From: Bradyrhizobium tropiciagri
Lineage (GTDB): Bacteria > Pseudomonadota > Alphaproteobacteria > Rhizobiales > Xanthobacteraceae
Direction: 5' to 3'
DNA: 64,000 nt
Assembly: GCF_018130505.1 (NCBI RefSeq)
Contig: NZ_JAFCKH010000009.1
Span: 248,001 to 312,000 of the forward strand
The notes beneath the pieces are model-generated. The model was not told where the DNA came from, made no database searches, and saw nothing but the letters and a program-made list of their open reading frames with translations. Position 1 is the first letter of the stretch; the number at the start of each line of letters is the position of its first letter. This document shows positions 40,131 through 48,962 of the stretch, piece by piece. The position numbers and the translations under genes were made by a program.

Positions 40131-40998
40131 TTTCCACGGCGTCTTTCCGTATCTGGTGTCCCCGGTCGATCCCGCCGGCCACATCCGCACCGAGGTGCTG
40201 GGGCGGCTCTGCGACGATCTGATCAAGGCCGGTGTGCACGGCCTGACGCCGCTCGGCTCGACCGGCGAGTTCGCCTATCTCAACAACGCCCAGCGTATGC
40301 AGGTGGTGCAGACCACGATCGAAGCCGCGGAGGGCCGCGTGCCCGTGGTCGCCGGCGTTGCCGCGACGACGACAGCGGACGCGGTGGCGCAGGCCAAGGC
40401 CTATCAGAAGCGCGGCGCCAACGGCATCCTCGCGATCCTGGAGGCCTATTTCCCGGTCGCCGACGCGCAGGTCGAAGCCTATTTCCGCGCCATCGCCGAT
40501 GCGGTCGACATTCCGGTCGTGATCTACACCAATCCGAATTTCCAGCGCTCCGATCTCACGCTCGACGTCATCGCGCGGCTCGCCGCGCATCCGCGCATCG
40601 GCTACATCAAGGATGCCTCGACCAATACCGGGCGGCTGCTGTCGATCATGAACCGCTGCGGCGACAGCCTGAAAGTGTTCTCGGCCTCTGCGCATATCCC
40701 GGCCGCGGTGATGCTGATCGGCGGCCATGGCTGGATGGCCGGCCCGGCCTGCATCATTCCGAGGCAAAGCGTCGAGCTCTACAATCTCTGCCGCCGCACC
40801 CGCTGGGACGAGGCGATGGCGCTGCAACGCAAGCTCTGGCGCATCAACGAGGCCTTCGCCCGCTTCAACCTCGCCGCCTGCATCAAGGCCGGGCTCGCAT
40901 TCCAGGGCTACGATGTCGGCGACCCCGTACCGCCGCAGGCGCCGTTGACCGCCGAGCAACGCAAGGTGGTCGAGGCGGCGCTGCGCGATCTGGGCTGA
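40123..40998 (+). CDS. Dihydrodipicolinate synthase family aldolase
   Basis: The protein has 291 residues from the ATG at 40123 (GAGG seven bases upstream, within the end of the epimerase gene). Schiff-base Lys163 in [10 protein letters not shown], Tyr135 in VVIYTNPNF and the substrate-carboxylate loop GSTGEF (45-50) match the DapA/NAL class I aldolase family. Given its coupling to a sugar epimerase and position far from lysine genes, a keto-deoxy-sugar-acid aldolase or dehydratase is more likely than the lysine-pathway enzyme; this is inference. Confidence 0.87.
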   Translation: MADFHGVFPYLVSPVDPAGHIRTEVLGRLCDDLIKAGVHGLTPLGSTGEFAYLNNAQRMQVVQTTIEAAEGRVPVVAGVAATTTADAVAQAKAYQKRGANGILAILEAYFPVADAQVEAYFRAIADAVDIPVVIYTNPNFQRSDLTLDVIARLAAHPRIGYIKDASTNTGRLLSIMNRCGDSLKVFSASAHIPAAVMLIGGHGWMAGPACIIPRQSVELYNLCRRTRWDEAMALQRKLWRINEAFARFNLAACIKAGLAFQGYDVGDPVPPQAPLTAEQRKVVEAALRDLG

Positions 40999-41035
40999 GG
41001 ACTGGGTCGCGCGTTACATAAGCTCTCACCACCTG

Positions 41036-41115
41036 GTCATTCCGGGGCGGCTCACAGAGCCGAACCCGGAATCTCGAGATTCCGGGTTCGATGCTGACGC
41101 ATCGCCCCGGAATGA
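41036..41115. repeat. Family B palindromic repeat
   Basis: GTCATTCCGGGGCG at the left and CGCCCCGGAATGAC at the right, with an inner GAACCCGGAATCTCGAGATTCCGGGTTC palindrome (split here: arms CCCGGAATCT and AGATTCCGGG). Same family as 43540, 47285 and 49466. Confidence 0.8.
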
Positions 41116-41193
41116 CGAGCAGCGGAGGCGAGTTGCCACGCCGGCGAAATCCGCTAAAACCCCGCCGAAACTTCACACGTTAAGGACCCTCTG

Positions 41194-43521
41194 ATGAACA
41201 TTCTTCCCGGCAATCTACGTTTTGGTGCGGGCCAGCCGGTCAAGCGTCTGGAAGACCAGCGCCTCGTCACCGGGAAGGGGCATTTCATCGACGACAAGCC
41301 GGAGGAGGGCGCGCTGTGGCTGCACGTGCTGCGCTCGCCGCATGCCCACGCCAACATCAGGTCGATCGACACCAGCGCGGCGCTGGCGATGGCGGGCGTC
41401 GAGGCGGTCTATACCGGCGCCGACCTCGTCAAGGACGATATCGGCACGCTGCCCACGCTCGCGATCTTCAAGCGGCCGGACGGCAAGCCGATGACGGTGC
41501 CGCCGCGGCGCCTCTTGGCGCATGAGGTGGTGCGCTTCGCCGGCGAGGCCGTCGCGGCCGTGGTCGCGACCTCGCGCGTGCTGGCGCAAACCGCGGCGGA
41601 AGCGATCGCGGTCGACTACGAGGTCAAGCCCTCGGTGGTCGATCCGGTCGAGGCGATCAAGCCGGGCGCGCCGGCGGTCTGGCCGGACGCGCCCGACAAC
41701 ATCGTGGCCGCGATGAGCTATGGCGACGCCGCCAAGGTCGAGGAAGCATTTGCGAGCGCCGCGCACACGGTGTCGCTCGACCTCGTCAGCCAGCGCCTGG
41801 TGCCGTCCGCGATGGAGCCGCGCTCGACGATTGCCGAGATCGAGAAGAAGACCGGGCGCCTCTTGCTGCACGTGCAGTCGCAGACGCCGGGCTCGACCCG
41901 CGACCTGCTCGCCGAATCGATCCTGAAGCGGCCGAAGGACAGCGTGCGCGTATTGGTCGGCGATATCGGCGGCGGCTTTGGTCAGAAGACCAGCCTCTAT
42001 CCGGAAGACGGCATCGTCGCCTATGCGGCAACGAAGCTGAACCGGAAGATCCGCTGGCGCGGCGACCGCACGGACGAGTTCGTCGGCGGCACCCACGGCC
42101 GCGATCTCACCTCGACCGGCGAGTTCGCGCTCGACGCCAAGGGCCGCGTGCTGGCCTACCGGGTGCGCTCGATCGGCGGCACCGGCGCATATTCGTCCGG
42201 CACCGGCAACATCATTCCGCTGGTGCTCGGCCCGTTCGTGCAGACCGGCGTCTACGATCTGCCGCTGGTGCATTTCGAGGTGAAGTCGGTGATGACCAAC
42301 ACCGCCCCCGTCGGTGCCTATCGCGGCGCGGGCAGGCCTGAGGCGGTGTTCATCGTCGAGCGTCTGTTCGATGCCGCCGCGCGCCAGATCGGCATGGACC
42401 CGCGCGCCATCCGCAAGGCGAACTACATCAAGCCGGCGCAGCTGCCCTACACCAACGCGGTCGGGCAGGTCTATGATTCCGGCGCCTTCGCGCACATGCT
42501 GCAGCGTGCCTCCGAACTCGCCGACTGGGACGGCTTTGCCGCGCGCAAGAAGGCGGCGAAGAAGAAGGGCCTGCTCTACGGCCGCGGCCTGACCAGCTAC
42601 ATCGAATGGACCGGCGGCCGCGCCCACACGGAAAAGGTCTCGCTGCACGCCACCGCCGAAGGCCGCATCATCCTGCATTCCGGCACCATGGCGATGGGGC
42701 AGGGCCTCGCGACCACCTACACCCAGATGATCGCCGAGAGTCTCGGCATCGCCATGGACAAGATCGACGTGGTGCAGGGCGACACGGACCTCGCCACCGG
42801 CTTCGGCAGCGTCGGCTCGCGCTCGCTGTTCGTCGGCGGCACCGCGGTCGCGGTGTCCTCCAGCGACATGATCACCAAGGCGCGCGAGAAGGCGTCAAAC
42901 CTGCTGGAAGCCGCCATCGAGGACATCGAGTATCGCGACGGCTTCCTCACGGTCGTGGGCACCGACAAGCGCATCAGCCTGTTCGAGATCGCGAAGAAGG
43001 AGACCGGCGCAAAGCTCTCGGTCGACAGCGAAGGCGAGGTCGACGGACCGAGCTGGCCGAACGGCACCCATATCTGCGAGGTCGAGATCGATCCCGAGAC
43101 CGGCGTTACGCGGGTGGTGCGCTACACCACGGTCGACGACGTCGGCGTCGCGGTCAATCCGATGCTGGTGACCGGCCAGATCCATGGCGGCGTCGCGCAG
43201 GGCATCGGCCAGGCGCTCTACGAGGGCGTCGCCTACAGCGAAGAGGGCCAGCTGCTCACCGCGAGCTATCAGGATTACTGCGTGCCGCGCGCCGGCGACA
43301 TTCCGCCGCTCTCGGTGACGCTCGACGGCTCAGCGCCCTGCAAGACCAACCCGCTGGGCTCGAAGGGCTGCGGCGAGTCGGGCGCGATCGGCGGCCCGCC
43401 CTGCATCACCAACGGCGTGATGGATGCGCTGAGCGAGGTGGGGATCAAGCAGCTGAATACGCCACTGACGCCGGTGAAGATCTGGCAGGCGATCCGGGAT
43501 GCGAAGGTGGGGGCGGCTTAA
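41194..43521 (+). CDS. Xanthine dehydrogenase-family molybdopterin-binding subunit (form II CoxL-like)
   Basis: The protein has 775 residues. The active-site loop reads AYRGAGR (375-381), the form II signature; true CO dehydrogenase (form I) has AYXCSFR. The base Glu is in KGCGESGAIGGPP near the C-terminus. GGGFGQKTSLYPED is the molybdopterin-binding block. Family members oxidise aldehydes, purines or related compounds using Mo and need FAD and 2Fe-2S subunits; neither gene is adjacent, so the partners must lie elsewhere or the enzyme is atypical. It stands alone between two family B repeats. Confidence 0.88.
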   Translation: MNILPGNLRFGAGQPVKRLEDQRLVTGKGHFIDDKPEEGALWLHVLRSPHAHANIRSIDTSAALAMAGVEAVYTGADLVKDDIGTLPTLAIFKRPDGKPMTVPPRRLLAHEVVRFAGEAVAAVVATSRVLAQTAAEAIAVDYEVKPSVVDPVEAIKPGAPAVWPDAPDNIVAAMSYGDAAKVEEAFASAAHTVSLDLVSQRLVPSAMEPRSTIAEIEKKTGRLLLHVQSQTPGSTRDLLAESILKRPKDSVRVLVGDIGGGFGQKTSLYPEDGIVAYAATKLNRKIRWRGDRTDEFVGGTHGRDLTSTGEFALDAKGRVLAYRVRSIGGTGAYSSGTGNIIPLVLGPFVQTGVYDLPLVHFEVKSVMTNTAPVGAYRGAGRPEAVFIVERLFDAAARQIGMDPRAIRKANYIKPAQLPYTNAVGQVYDSGAFAHMLQRASELADWDGFAARKKAAKKKGLLYGRGLTSYIEWTGGRAHTEKVSLHATAEGRIILHSGTMAMGQGLATTYTQMIAESLGIAMDKIDVVQGDTDLATGFGSVGSRSLFVGGTAVAVSSSDMITKAREKASNLLEAAIEDIEYRDGFLTVVGTDKRISLFEIAKKETGAKLSVDSEGEVDGPSWPNGTHICEVEIDPETGVTRVVRYTTVDDVGVAVNPMLVTGQIHGGVAQGIGQALYEGVAYSEEGQLLTASYQDYCVPRAGDIPPLSVTLDGSAPCKTNPLGSKGCGESGAIGGPPCITNGVMDALSEVGIKQLNTPLTPVKIWQAIRDAKVGAA

Positions 43522-43539
43522 GCGGCGCACCCTGAGCGC

Positions 43540-43617
43540 GTCATTCCGGGGCGCACGCAGTGCGAACCCGGAATCTCGAGGTTCCGGGTTCGATGCTTCG
43601 CATCGCCCCGGAACGAC
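43540..43617. repeat. Family B palindromic repeat
   Basis: GTCATTCCGGGGCG...CGCCCCGGAACGAC with the inner CCCGGAATCTCGAGGTTCCG stem. It separates the convergent CoxL-like gene and acyl-CoA dehydrogenase operon. Confidence 0.8.
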
Positions 43618-43621
43618 GGGT

Positions 43622-44818
43622 TTACAACCCCAACACCATCTTCGCGATGATCTCGCGCTGGATTTCCGACGATCCGCCGAAGATCGTATAGGCCCGCCCG
43701 TTGAGATATTCCGGCACCACCGGCAGCAGCTCCTCGGGGATCGCCGGCTCGTGGTTCAACTTGTAGAACGGCCGCGCCGGCTCGACGGCGAGGCCGTCAT
43801 TGCCGATCACGTCGACGCCGAGCCGTGTCACGGCCTGGCGGATTTCACTGTTGCGCAGCTTCAGCACCGACGACACTGCGCCGGGATTCTGTCCGGTCTG
43901 CAACGCCGACAGCACCCGCAGCTCGGTCATTTCGAGCGCATCGATGTCGACCTCGACTTCCGACATCCGCAGCGCGATGTCGGGGTCCTCGATGGCGCGG
44001 CCGGTGACGTCGGATTCCGCGAGCTCGGCGATCGTCCGCAGCGCCTCGCGCAGCTTCGCCGACGCGATGCCGGCGCCGCGCTCGAATTCGAGCAGGTACT
44101 TGCCGTAGGTCCAGCCCTTGCCCTCCTCGCCGACGCGGTTGGCCACGGGCACGCGGACGTCGTCGAAGAACACCTGGTTGACCTCGTGATCGCCGCCGAT
44201 GGTCAGGATCGGCCGCGTCGTGATGCCGGGTGTCTTCATGTCGATCAGGATGAAGCTGATGCCGTCCTGCTGCCGCTCGCCGTCATTGGTGCGCACCAGC
44301 GCGAACATGCGGTTGGCGTGATGCGCATGCGTGGTCCAGATCTTGGTGCCGTTGATGATGTAGTCGTCCCCGTCACGCACCGCGCGGGTCTTCAGCGAGG
44401 CGAGGTCCGAGCCAGAGCCAGGCTCGGAATAGCCCTGGCACCAATAGTCTTCGCCGGAAAGAATCCGCGGCAGATAGAAGTTCTTCTGCTCCGGCGAGCC
44501 GAAGCCGATGATGACGGGACCGACCATCTTCACGCCCATCACGTTGACATTGGGCACGCCGGCGCGGGCGCTTTCGGCCTCGAAGATCCAGCGCTGGGCC
44601 GGCGTCCAGTCCGGCCCGCCGTGCTCGACCGGCCAGCCCGGTGCGCCCCAGCCTTTCCGATGCAGCGCGCGCTGCCAGGCCATGCCGATGTCGGGGTCGG
44701 AGAACACCGACGGCGTCAGCGCGGTGGCGCGCTTCATCTCCGGCGTCAGATTGGCTGAGATGAAATCGCGCACGTCCTGCTCGAAGGCGCGTTCCTCGGC
44801 ACTGAAAGTGAGATCCAT
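43622..44818 (-). CDS. Acyl-CoA dehydrogenase
   Basis: The protein has 398 residues. Typical blocks: FSAEERAFEQDVRDFI at the start, YSEPGSGSDLASLKTRA (FAD/substrate), GTKIWTTHAHHANRMF and the C-terminal IFGGSSEIQREIIAKMVLGL, which ends helix-rich ACADs. It oxidises an acyl-CoA to the 2-enoyl-CoA with FAD, passing electrons to ETF. It is last in a minus-strand operon: enoyl-CoA hydratase, acyl-CoA dehydrogenase, small membrane protein, acyl-CoA dehydrogenase. Paired dehydrogenases of this sort can form heteromers on steroid side chain, pimeloyl-CoA or aromatic-acyl-CoA substrates. Confidence 0.92.
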   Translation of the reverse strand: MDLTFSAEERAFEQDVRDFISANLTPEMKRATALTPSVFSDPDIGMAWQRALHRKGWGAPGWPVEHGGPDWTPAQRWIFEAESARAGVPNVNVMGVKMVGPVIIGFGSPEQKNFYLPRILSGEDYWCQGYSEPGSGSDLASLKTRAVRDGDDYIINGTKIWTTHAHHANRMFALVRTNDGERQQDGISFILIDMKTPGITTRPILTIGGDHEVNQVFFDDVRVPVANRVGEEGKGWTYGKYLLEFERGAGIASAKLREALRTIAELAESDVTGRAIEDPDIALRMSEVEVDIDALEMTELRVLSALQTGQNPGAVSSVLKLRNSEIRQAVTRLGVDVIGNDGLAVEPARPFYKLNHEPAIPEELLPVVPEYLNGRAYTIFGGSSEIQREIIAKMVLGL

Positions 44819-44838
44819 CTTGCGCTCCGTCTAATTCG

Positions 44839-45171
44839 TCATGTTGGATTGTCGCCAAGCGCCGGAAGACAGAACAGCGCGACTGCAACTATCATCCAGA
44901 GTGCGACCACGACATGCACGACGCGCACATTGCGGCGTACCAAGGCAACGTGCGCGAGGTCGTCCTTCGAGAGATAGCTAGAAAAATCAACGGTGCCGAA
45001 TAGCTGTGTTGCGAGACTTGGCGTCTGGACTTGCGTGGAGAACCAGTAATAGCCAAGGCTTCGGACTCGAGGTCCGAGTTGCTTGTACAAGGTGAAGACC
45101 TTGTAGTGCCAATACGCGCACGCCAAAAACGGGGTTGGCAGCGAACTGAGAAGTATGGTTCGGGCGAGCAT
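44839..45171 (-). CDS. Small membrane protein of unknown function
   Basis: The protein has 110 residues; the ATG at 45171 has GAGG close upstream. Two hydrophobic segments, about 5-21 and 84-105 (VVVALWMIVAVALFCLPAL), enclose a polar loop with several aromatic residues (LGYYWFSTQVQ). I do not recognise the family. The DNA is visibly more A/T-rich than the flanking acyl-CoA dehydrogenase genes, with codons such as TTT, ATA and AAA, which suggests later insertion into the operon. The gaps are 15 nt on one side and 20 on the other, so it is likely co-transcribed. Confidence 0.65.
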   Translation of the reverse strand: MLARTILLSSLPTPFLACAYWHYKVFTLYKQLGPRVRSLGYYWFSTQVQTPSLATQLFGTVDFSSYLSKDDLAHVALVRRNVRVVHVVVALWMIVAVALFCLPALGDNPT

Positions 45172-45186
45172 GTTGCCTCGACCGGA

Positions 45187-46332
45187 TTAGCAGGCCTGCC
45201 GGCCGCTGAGCGCGGCATGGCGGCGATAATGATGGGCGCTGCCGCCGAACAGCGTGTCGAAGGCGAGCAGCCGCTTGAAATAGGCGCCGATGTCGAGCTC
45301 CTCGGTGACGCCCATGGCGCCGTGCAGCTGCACCGATTGCTCGGCGACGAAGCGCGCGCATTTGCCGATCTTTGCTTTCGCGCCTGCCGCCGCGCGGCCG
45401 CGTGCCACGGGTTCGGCGCCGGCCATCAGCGCCGCGCGCAGCGCCATCGAGCGTGCCTCATCGACCTGCATCGCCATGTCGGCGAGGCGATGGCGGATCA
45501 CCTGATTGGCCGACAGCGGCCGGCCGAACTGCTTTCTGATCTTGGTGTATTCGAGCGTGGTGTCGAGCAGCGTCTGCATGATGCCGACGGCCTCCGCGCC
45601 GAGCGCCGCCATCGCGCGATCGACCACGGCCTCGATCGCGGGCAGCGCGTCGCTGCCGTCGCCGAGCAATGCATCGGCCGGAAGTGCGACGTTCTTCAGA
45701 TCGAGGCTGCAGCCGCGCCCGCCGCCGAGCCGCGCGTAATCGCGCAAGGTGAGACCGGGCGATCCGGCCGGGACAAGGAACAGAGCGAGCTTGCCGGATG
45801 CGCCGTTGGCGTTGGCGATCCGGGCGGAGACGATGATCTGGTTGGCGGCGGCGCCATCGAGCACGGCGACCTTGCTGCCGCTCAATCGGAAGCCGTCGGC
45901 GGTCTTCGTGGCGGTCGTATCGACATGCGCGAGATCGAAGCGCGCGGCGCGCTCCGAATGCGCGAAGGCGAGATAGAGCGCGCCTTCCGCGACCTTCGGC
46001 AGGACCGCCTGCTTCTGCGCTTCAGTGCCGCATTCGGCGACCAGCGCGGCGCCAAGCACCACGGTGGAGAGAAACGGCTCGGACACCAGCCCGCGTCCGA
46101 ACGCCTCCATCAGAATGCCGATCTCGATCGCGCCGCCGCCGAGTCCGCCGTCCGCTTCGCTGATCGGCAGCGCCAGCCAGCCGAGCTCGGCGAACTGCTT
46201 CCAGATCGCGGGCGAGAAGCCGAGCGGATCGTTCGCAGCTTTCTTGCGGTGATCGGCGGTGAAGGTTTCCGCCACGAAGCGGTCGGCACTTTCGCGCAGC
46301 AGGCGCTGCTCGTCGCTGGGAGTGAGGTCCAT
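45187..46332 (-). CDS. Acyl-CoA dehydrogenase (second, shorter paralogue)
   Basis: The protein has 381 residues: LTPSDEQRLLRESADRFVAE at the start, PISEADGGLGGGAIEIGILM (FAD-side block), QFGRPLSANQVIRHRLADMA, VQLHGAMGVTEELDIGAYFK near the C-terminus. It diverges strongly from the paralogue at 43622, especially in the middle, as is usual for the second subunit of heteromeric ACADs. The gap to the hydratase gene is only 5 nt. FAD-dependent acyl-CoA oxidation; substrate unknown. Confidence 0.9.
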   Translation of the reverse strand: MDLTPSDEQRLLRESADRFVAETFTADHRKKAANDPLGFSPAIWKQFAELGWLALPISEADGGLGGGAIEIGILMEAFGRGLVSEPFLSTVVLGAALVAECGTEAQKQAVLPKVAEGALYLAFAHSERAARFDLAHVDTTATKTADGFRLSGSKVAVLDGAAANQIIVSARIANANGASGKLALFLVPAGSPGLTLRDYARLGGGRGCSLDLKNVALPADALLGDGSDALPAIEAVVDRAMAALGAEAVGIMQTLLDTTLEYTKIRKQFGRPLSANQVIRHRLADMAMQVDEARSMALRAALMAGAEPVARGRAAAGAKAKIGKCARFVAEQSVQLHGAMGVTEELDIGAYFKRLLAFDTLFGGSAHHYRRHAALSGRQAC

Positions 46333-46337
46333 CTGGT

Positions 46338-47195
46338 CTACTTCACGTTGGCGGTTTTCTTGACGGAAGGGTGCAGGCCGGCGGGGTCCACCACCATGCC
46401 GAATTCCTGCAGATTGTGGGCGTGGCAGAGCTGATGCAGCGCGAAGGCCTGATCGATCGCGGCCGGCTGCCCCATGATGTCAGTGGTGCGGTTTACCGCT
46501 TCCTTGGAGAGCTTGAGCGCGAAGGCCGGCTTGGCCGCGATCCTGCGCGCCAGCGCCAGCGTGAAGGCGGAGAGATTTTCGCGCGGCACGACGTGGTTGA
46601 CCATACCGAGGCGATGCGCCTCGTCGGCGCTCCAGACGTCGGCAGTGAACAGCATCTCCTTGGCCTTGCGCGCGCCGAGTTCCCAGGGATGCACGAACCA
46701 TTCGACGCCGCAGACGCCCATCGTCACCACGGGATCGCAGAATTCGGCGTCGTTGCTGGCGACGATCAGGTCGCAGGCCCAGGCCAGCATCAGCCCGCCG
46801 GCGATGCACTTGCCGTGCACCTCGGCGATGGTCGGCTTGGCGAGATTGCGCCAGCGCCGGGTGATCTGCAGGTAGATCTCCTGCTCGCGCGCGAAGCGGC
46901 CGTGCGCGTTCGGCTCGGCGAAGCCGCCCCAATTTCCGACTGGCGGGAAATCGACGCCGGCCTGGTTCTTACCCGCCGGCCGCAGGTCGTGCCCGGCGGA
47001 GAAATGCGGGCCGTTGCCGGCGAGGATGATGACCTTGACCGCGTCGTCCTGCACCGCCTGGTCGAAGGCGGCGTTGAGGTCGTAGGTCATCTGCAGGTTC
47101 TGGGCGTTGCGCGCCTCGGGGCGGTTCATGACGATGCGCGCGATCGCGCTCTCCGGCCGCTCGACGACGATCGTCTCGAATTGTCCTGACGCCAT
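46338..47195 (-). CDS. Enoyl-CoA hydratase/isomerase family protein
   Basis: The protein has 285 residues from the ATG at 47195, preceded by GGGAGGA; an upstream ATG at 47240 has no ribosome site and was rejected. Crotonase motifs: HFSAGHDLRP (oxyanion hole), KCIAGGLMLAWACDLIVAS (second oxyanion backbone) and CDPVVTMGVCGVEWF. It adds water to 2-enoyl-CoA or acts as an isomerase/lyase variant; the canonical second Glu is not obvious in this block. First gene of the minus-strand operon, just before the ACAD genes. Confidence 0.9.
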   Translation of the reverse strand: MASGQFETIVVERPESAIARIVMNRPEARNAQNLQMTYDLNAAFDQAVQDDAVKVIILAGNGPHFSAGHDLRPAGKNQAGVDFPPVGNWGGFAEPNAHGRFAREQEIYLQITRRWRNLAKPTIAEVHGKCIAGGLMLAWACDLIVASNDAEFCDPVVTMGVCGVEWFVHPWELGARKAKEMLFTADVWSADEAHRLGMVNHVVPRENLSAFTLALARRIAAKPAFALKLSKEAVNRTTDIMGQPAAIDQAFALHQLCHAHNLQEFGMVVDPAGLHPSVKKTANVK

Positions 47196-47284
47196 GGATC
47201 CTCCCGGGATCGATTTTTGCTCGATCGATTTTGTTGCCATGATGAACGGCCGGGTGCGCGCTAGGCAAGGGCCAATTGATTCCC

Positions 47285-47366
47285 GTCATTCCGGGATGGT
47301 GCGCTAGCACCAGACCCGGAATCTCGAGATTCCGGGTTCGATGCTCGCGCATCGCCCCGGAATGAC
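47285..47366. repeat. Family B palindromic repeat
   Basis: GTCATTCCGGGA...CGCCCCGGAATGAC with inner CCCGGAATCTCGAGATTCCG. It lies between the divergent hydratase and LemA genes, where it may affect both promoters. Confidence 0.8.
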
Positions 47367-47435
47367 GGGAGAAGATGGATTACCCGGCGAAAGTGATCTG
47401 CTACCGTGTCGTGGAATTCCACCGGGAGGACATTC

Positions 47436-48044
47436 ATGCGCAAGCTTTGGACCGTGCTGGCAGCGCTGGCGACGTTGAGCCTGACCAACTGCGGCTATAA
47501 CGCGATCCAGACCAATGACGAACAGGTCAAGTCGAGCTGGTCGGAGGTGGTCAACCAGTACCAGCGGCGCGCCGATCTCGTGCCGAACCTCGTCAACTCG
47601 GTGAAGGGCTTTGCGCAGCAGGAGAAGGATGTACTGCTCGGCGTCACCAATGCGCGCGCCAAGGTCGGCAGCATCCAGGCGACGCCCGAGGTGCTGAACG
47701 ATCCAGCCGCGTTCCAGAAGTTCACGCAGGCGCAGGGCGAGCTCACCAGCGCGCTGTCGCGGCTGCTGGTCGTCACCGAGAACTATCCGCAGCTCAAGTC
47801 GGACGCGCTGTTCCGCGACCTGATGGCGCAGCTCGAAGGCACCGAGAATCGCATCACCGTGGCGCGCAACCGCTACATCAAGTCGGTGCAGGACTATAAC
47901 GTCGACATCCGCACCTTCCCGAACAATCTCACCGCGATGATGTTCGGCTACAAGGAGAAGCCGAACTTCAGCGTCGAGAACGAGAAGGAGATTTCGACCG
48001 CGCCCAAGGTCGATTTCAATCCGGCGCCGGCGCCGTCCAAGTAG
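47436..48044 (+). CDS. lemA: LemA family lipoprotein
   Basis: The protein has 202 residues from the ATG at 47436 (GGGAGGA upstream); a GTG/ATG at 47406 is less likely. The signal peptide ends in a lipobox-like SLTNCGYN (Cys19), so the protein is probably lipid-anchored and faces the periplasm. LemA blocks: SWSEVVNQYQRRADLVPNLV, FAQQEKDVLLGVTNARAKV and VARNRYIKSVQDYNVDIRTF. The family is a helical membrane-anchored protein of unknown biochemical role, very often next to TPM-domain genes, as here. Confidence 0.92.
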   Translation: MRKLWTVLAALATLSLTNCGYNAIQTNDEQVKSSWSEVVNQYQRRADLVPNLVNSVKGFAQQEKDVLLGVTNARAKVGSIQATPEVLNDPAAFQKFTQAQGELTSALSRLLVVTENYPQLKSDALFRDLMAQLEGTENRITVARNRYIKSVQDYNVDIRTFPNNLTAMMFGYKEKPNFSVENEKEISTAPKVDFNPAPAPSK

Positions 48045-48064
48045 CGGCGCGCGATCCGATCGCG

Positions 48065-48958
48065 ATGGCTGCCGCGCGCGTCATTCTGCTCGCTTTGCTG
48101 CTAGGCTTCGTCTGCCCGGCCCTGGCCGAGGTCGCAGTGCCGCAGCCCACCGGCCGCGTCGTCGATCAGACCGGGACGCTGTCGTCGGGTGATATCGCTG
48201 CGCTGACCGACAAGCTCAAGGATCTGGAGACCCGCAAGGGCAGCCAGATCGCGGTGCTGATCGTGCCGACCATCAGCGATGAGACCATCGAGCAGTTCTC
48301 GATCCGCGTCGCCGAAGCCTGGAAGATCGGGCGCAGGAAGATCGACGATGGTGCGCTGCTGGTCGTCGCCAAGAACGACCGGCGCTTGCGCATCGAGGTC
48401 GGCTACGGCCTCGAAGGCGTGCTGAGCGATGCCGTCACCCACCGCATCATCGACGAGGACATCACGCCGAAATTCAAGGCCGGCGATTTCGCCGGCGGCA
48501 TTTCGGCCGGCGTCGACCGGATGATCCGTTTGGTCAATGGCGAGAAGCTGCCGGCGCCGGAGCCCGAGCACTGGCAGGCGCCGAACCTCGTCGATCTCGC
48601 CAATCCGGTCGCGATCTTCGCCGTGATCATCGTGGCGGGTTTTTTGCGCGGGTTGCTTGGGCGGCTGTTGGGTTCGGTCGCGACCGGGGGCGTCGTCGGC
48701 GTGTTCGCCTGGATAGCCGTCGGCTCGCTTGCCACCGCAGTCTTGGTGGGACTGTTCGGCTTCGTTGCGGCGTTGATCTTCGGCGGGCTGAATTTCGGCG
48801 GGCCGGTGGTCGGCTCGGGACCTTATCGCCGCGGCGGCAGTTCTCCCGGCGGCTGGTCCGGCGGCGGCTGGAGCGGCGGCTCGAGCTCGGGCAGCAGCGG
48901 CGGGTTCAGCGGCGGAGGCGGCAGCTTTGGTGGCGGCGGCGCCTCGGGGAGCTGGTAG
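48065..48958 (+). CDS. TPM-domain membrane protein with Gly/Ser-rich tail (YgcG type)
   Basis: The protein has 297 residues: signal peptide (1-22), TPM domain (about 30-150; VVDQTGTLSSGDIAALTDKL, DDGALLVVAKNDRRLRIEVG, AGVDRMIRLVNG), two transmembrane segments (about 185-240) and a Gly/Ser-rich C-terminus (GGSFGGGGASGSW). The TPM domain lies in the periplasm and the tail may be exposed. It follows lemA by 20 nt. The family name covers phosphatase-like or membrane repair roles; no clear biochemical function is known for this branch. Confidence 0.9.
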   Translation: MAAARVILLALLLGFVCPALAEVAVPQPTGRVVDQTGTLSSGDIAALTDKLKDLETRKGSQIAVLIVPTISDETIEQFSIRVAEAWKIGRRKIDDGALLVVAKNDRRLRIEVGYGLEGVLSDAVTHRIIDEDITPKFKAGDFAGGISAGVDRMIRLVNGEKLPAPEPEHWQAPNLVDLANPVAIFAVIIVAGFLRGLLGRLLGSVATGGVVGVFAWIAVGSLATAVLVGLFGFVAALIFGGLNFGGPVVGSGPYRRGGSSPGGWSGGGWSGGSSSGSSGGFSGGGGSFGGGGASGSW

Positions 48959-48962
48959 GCAC

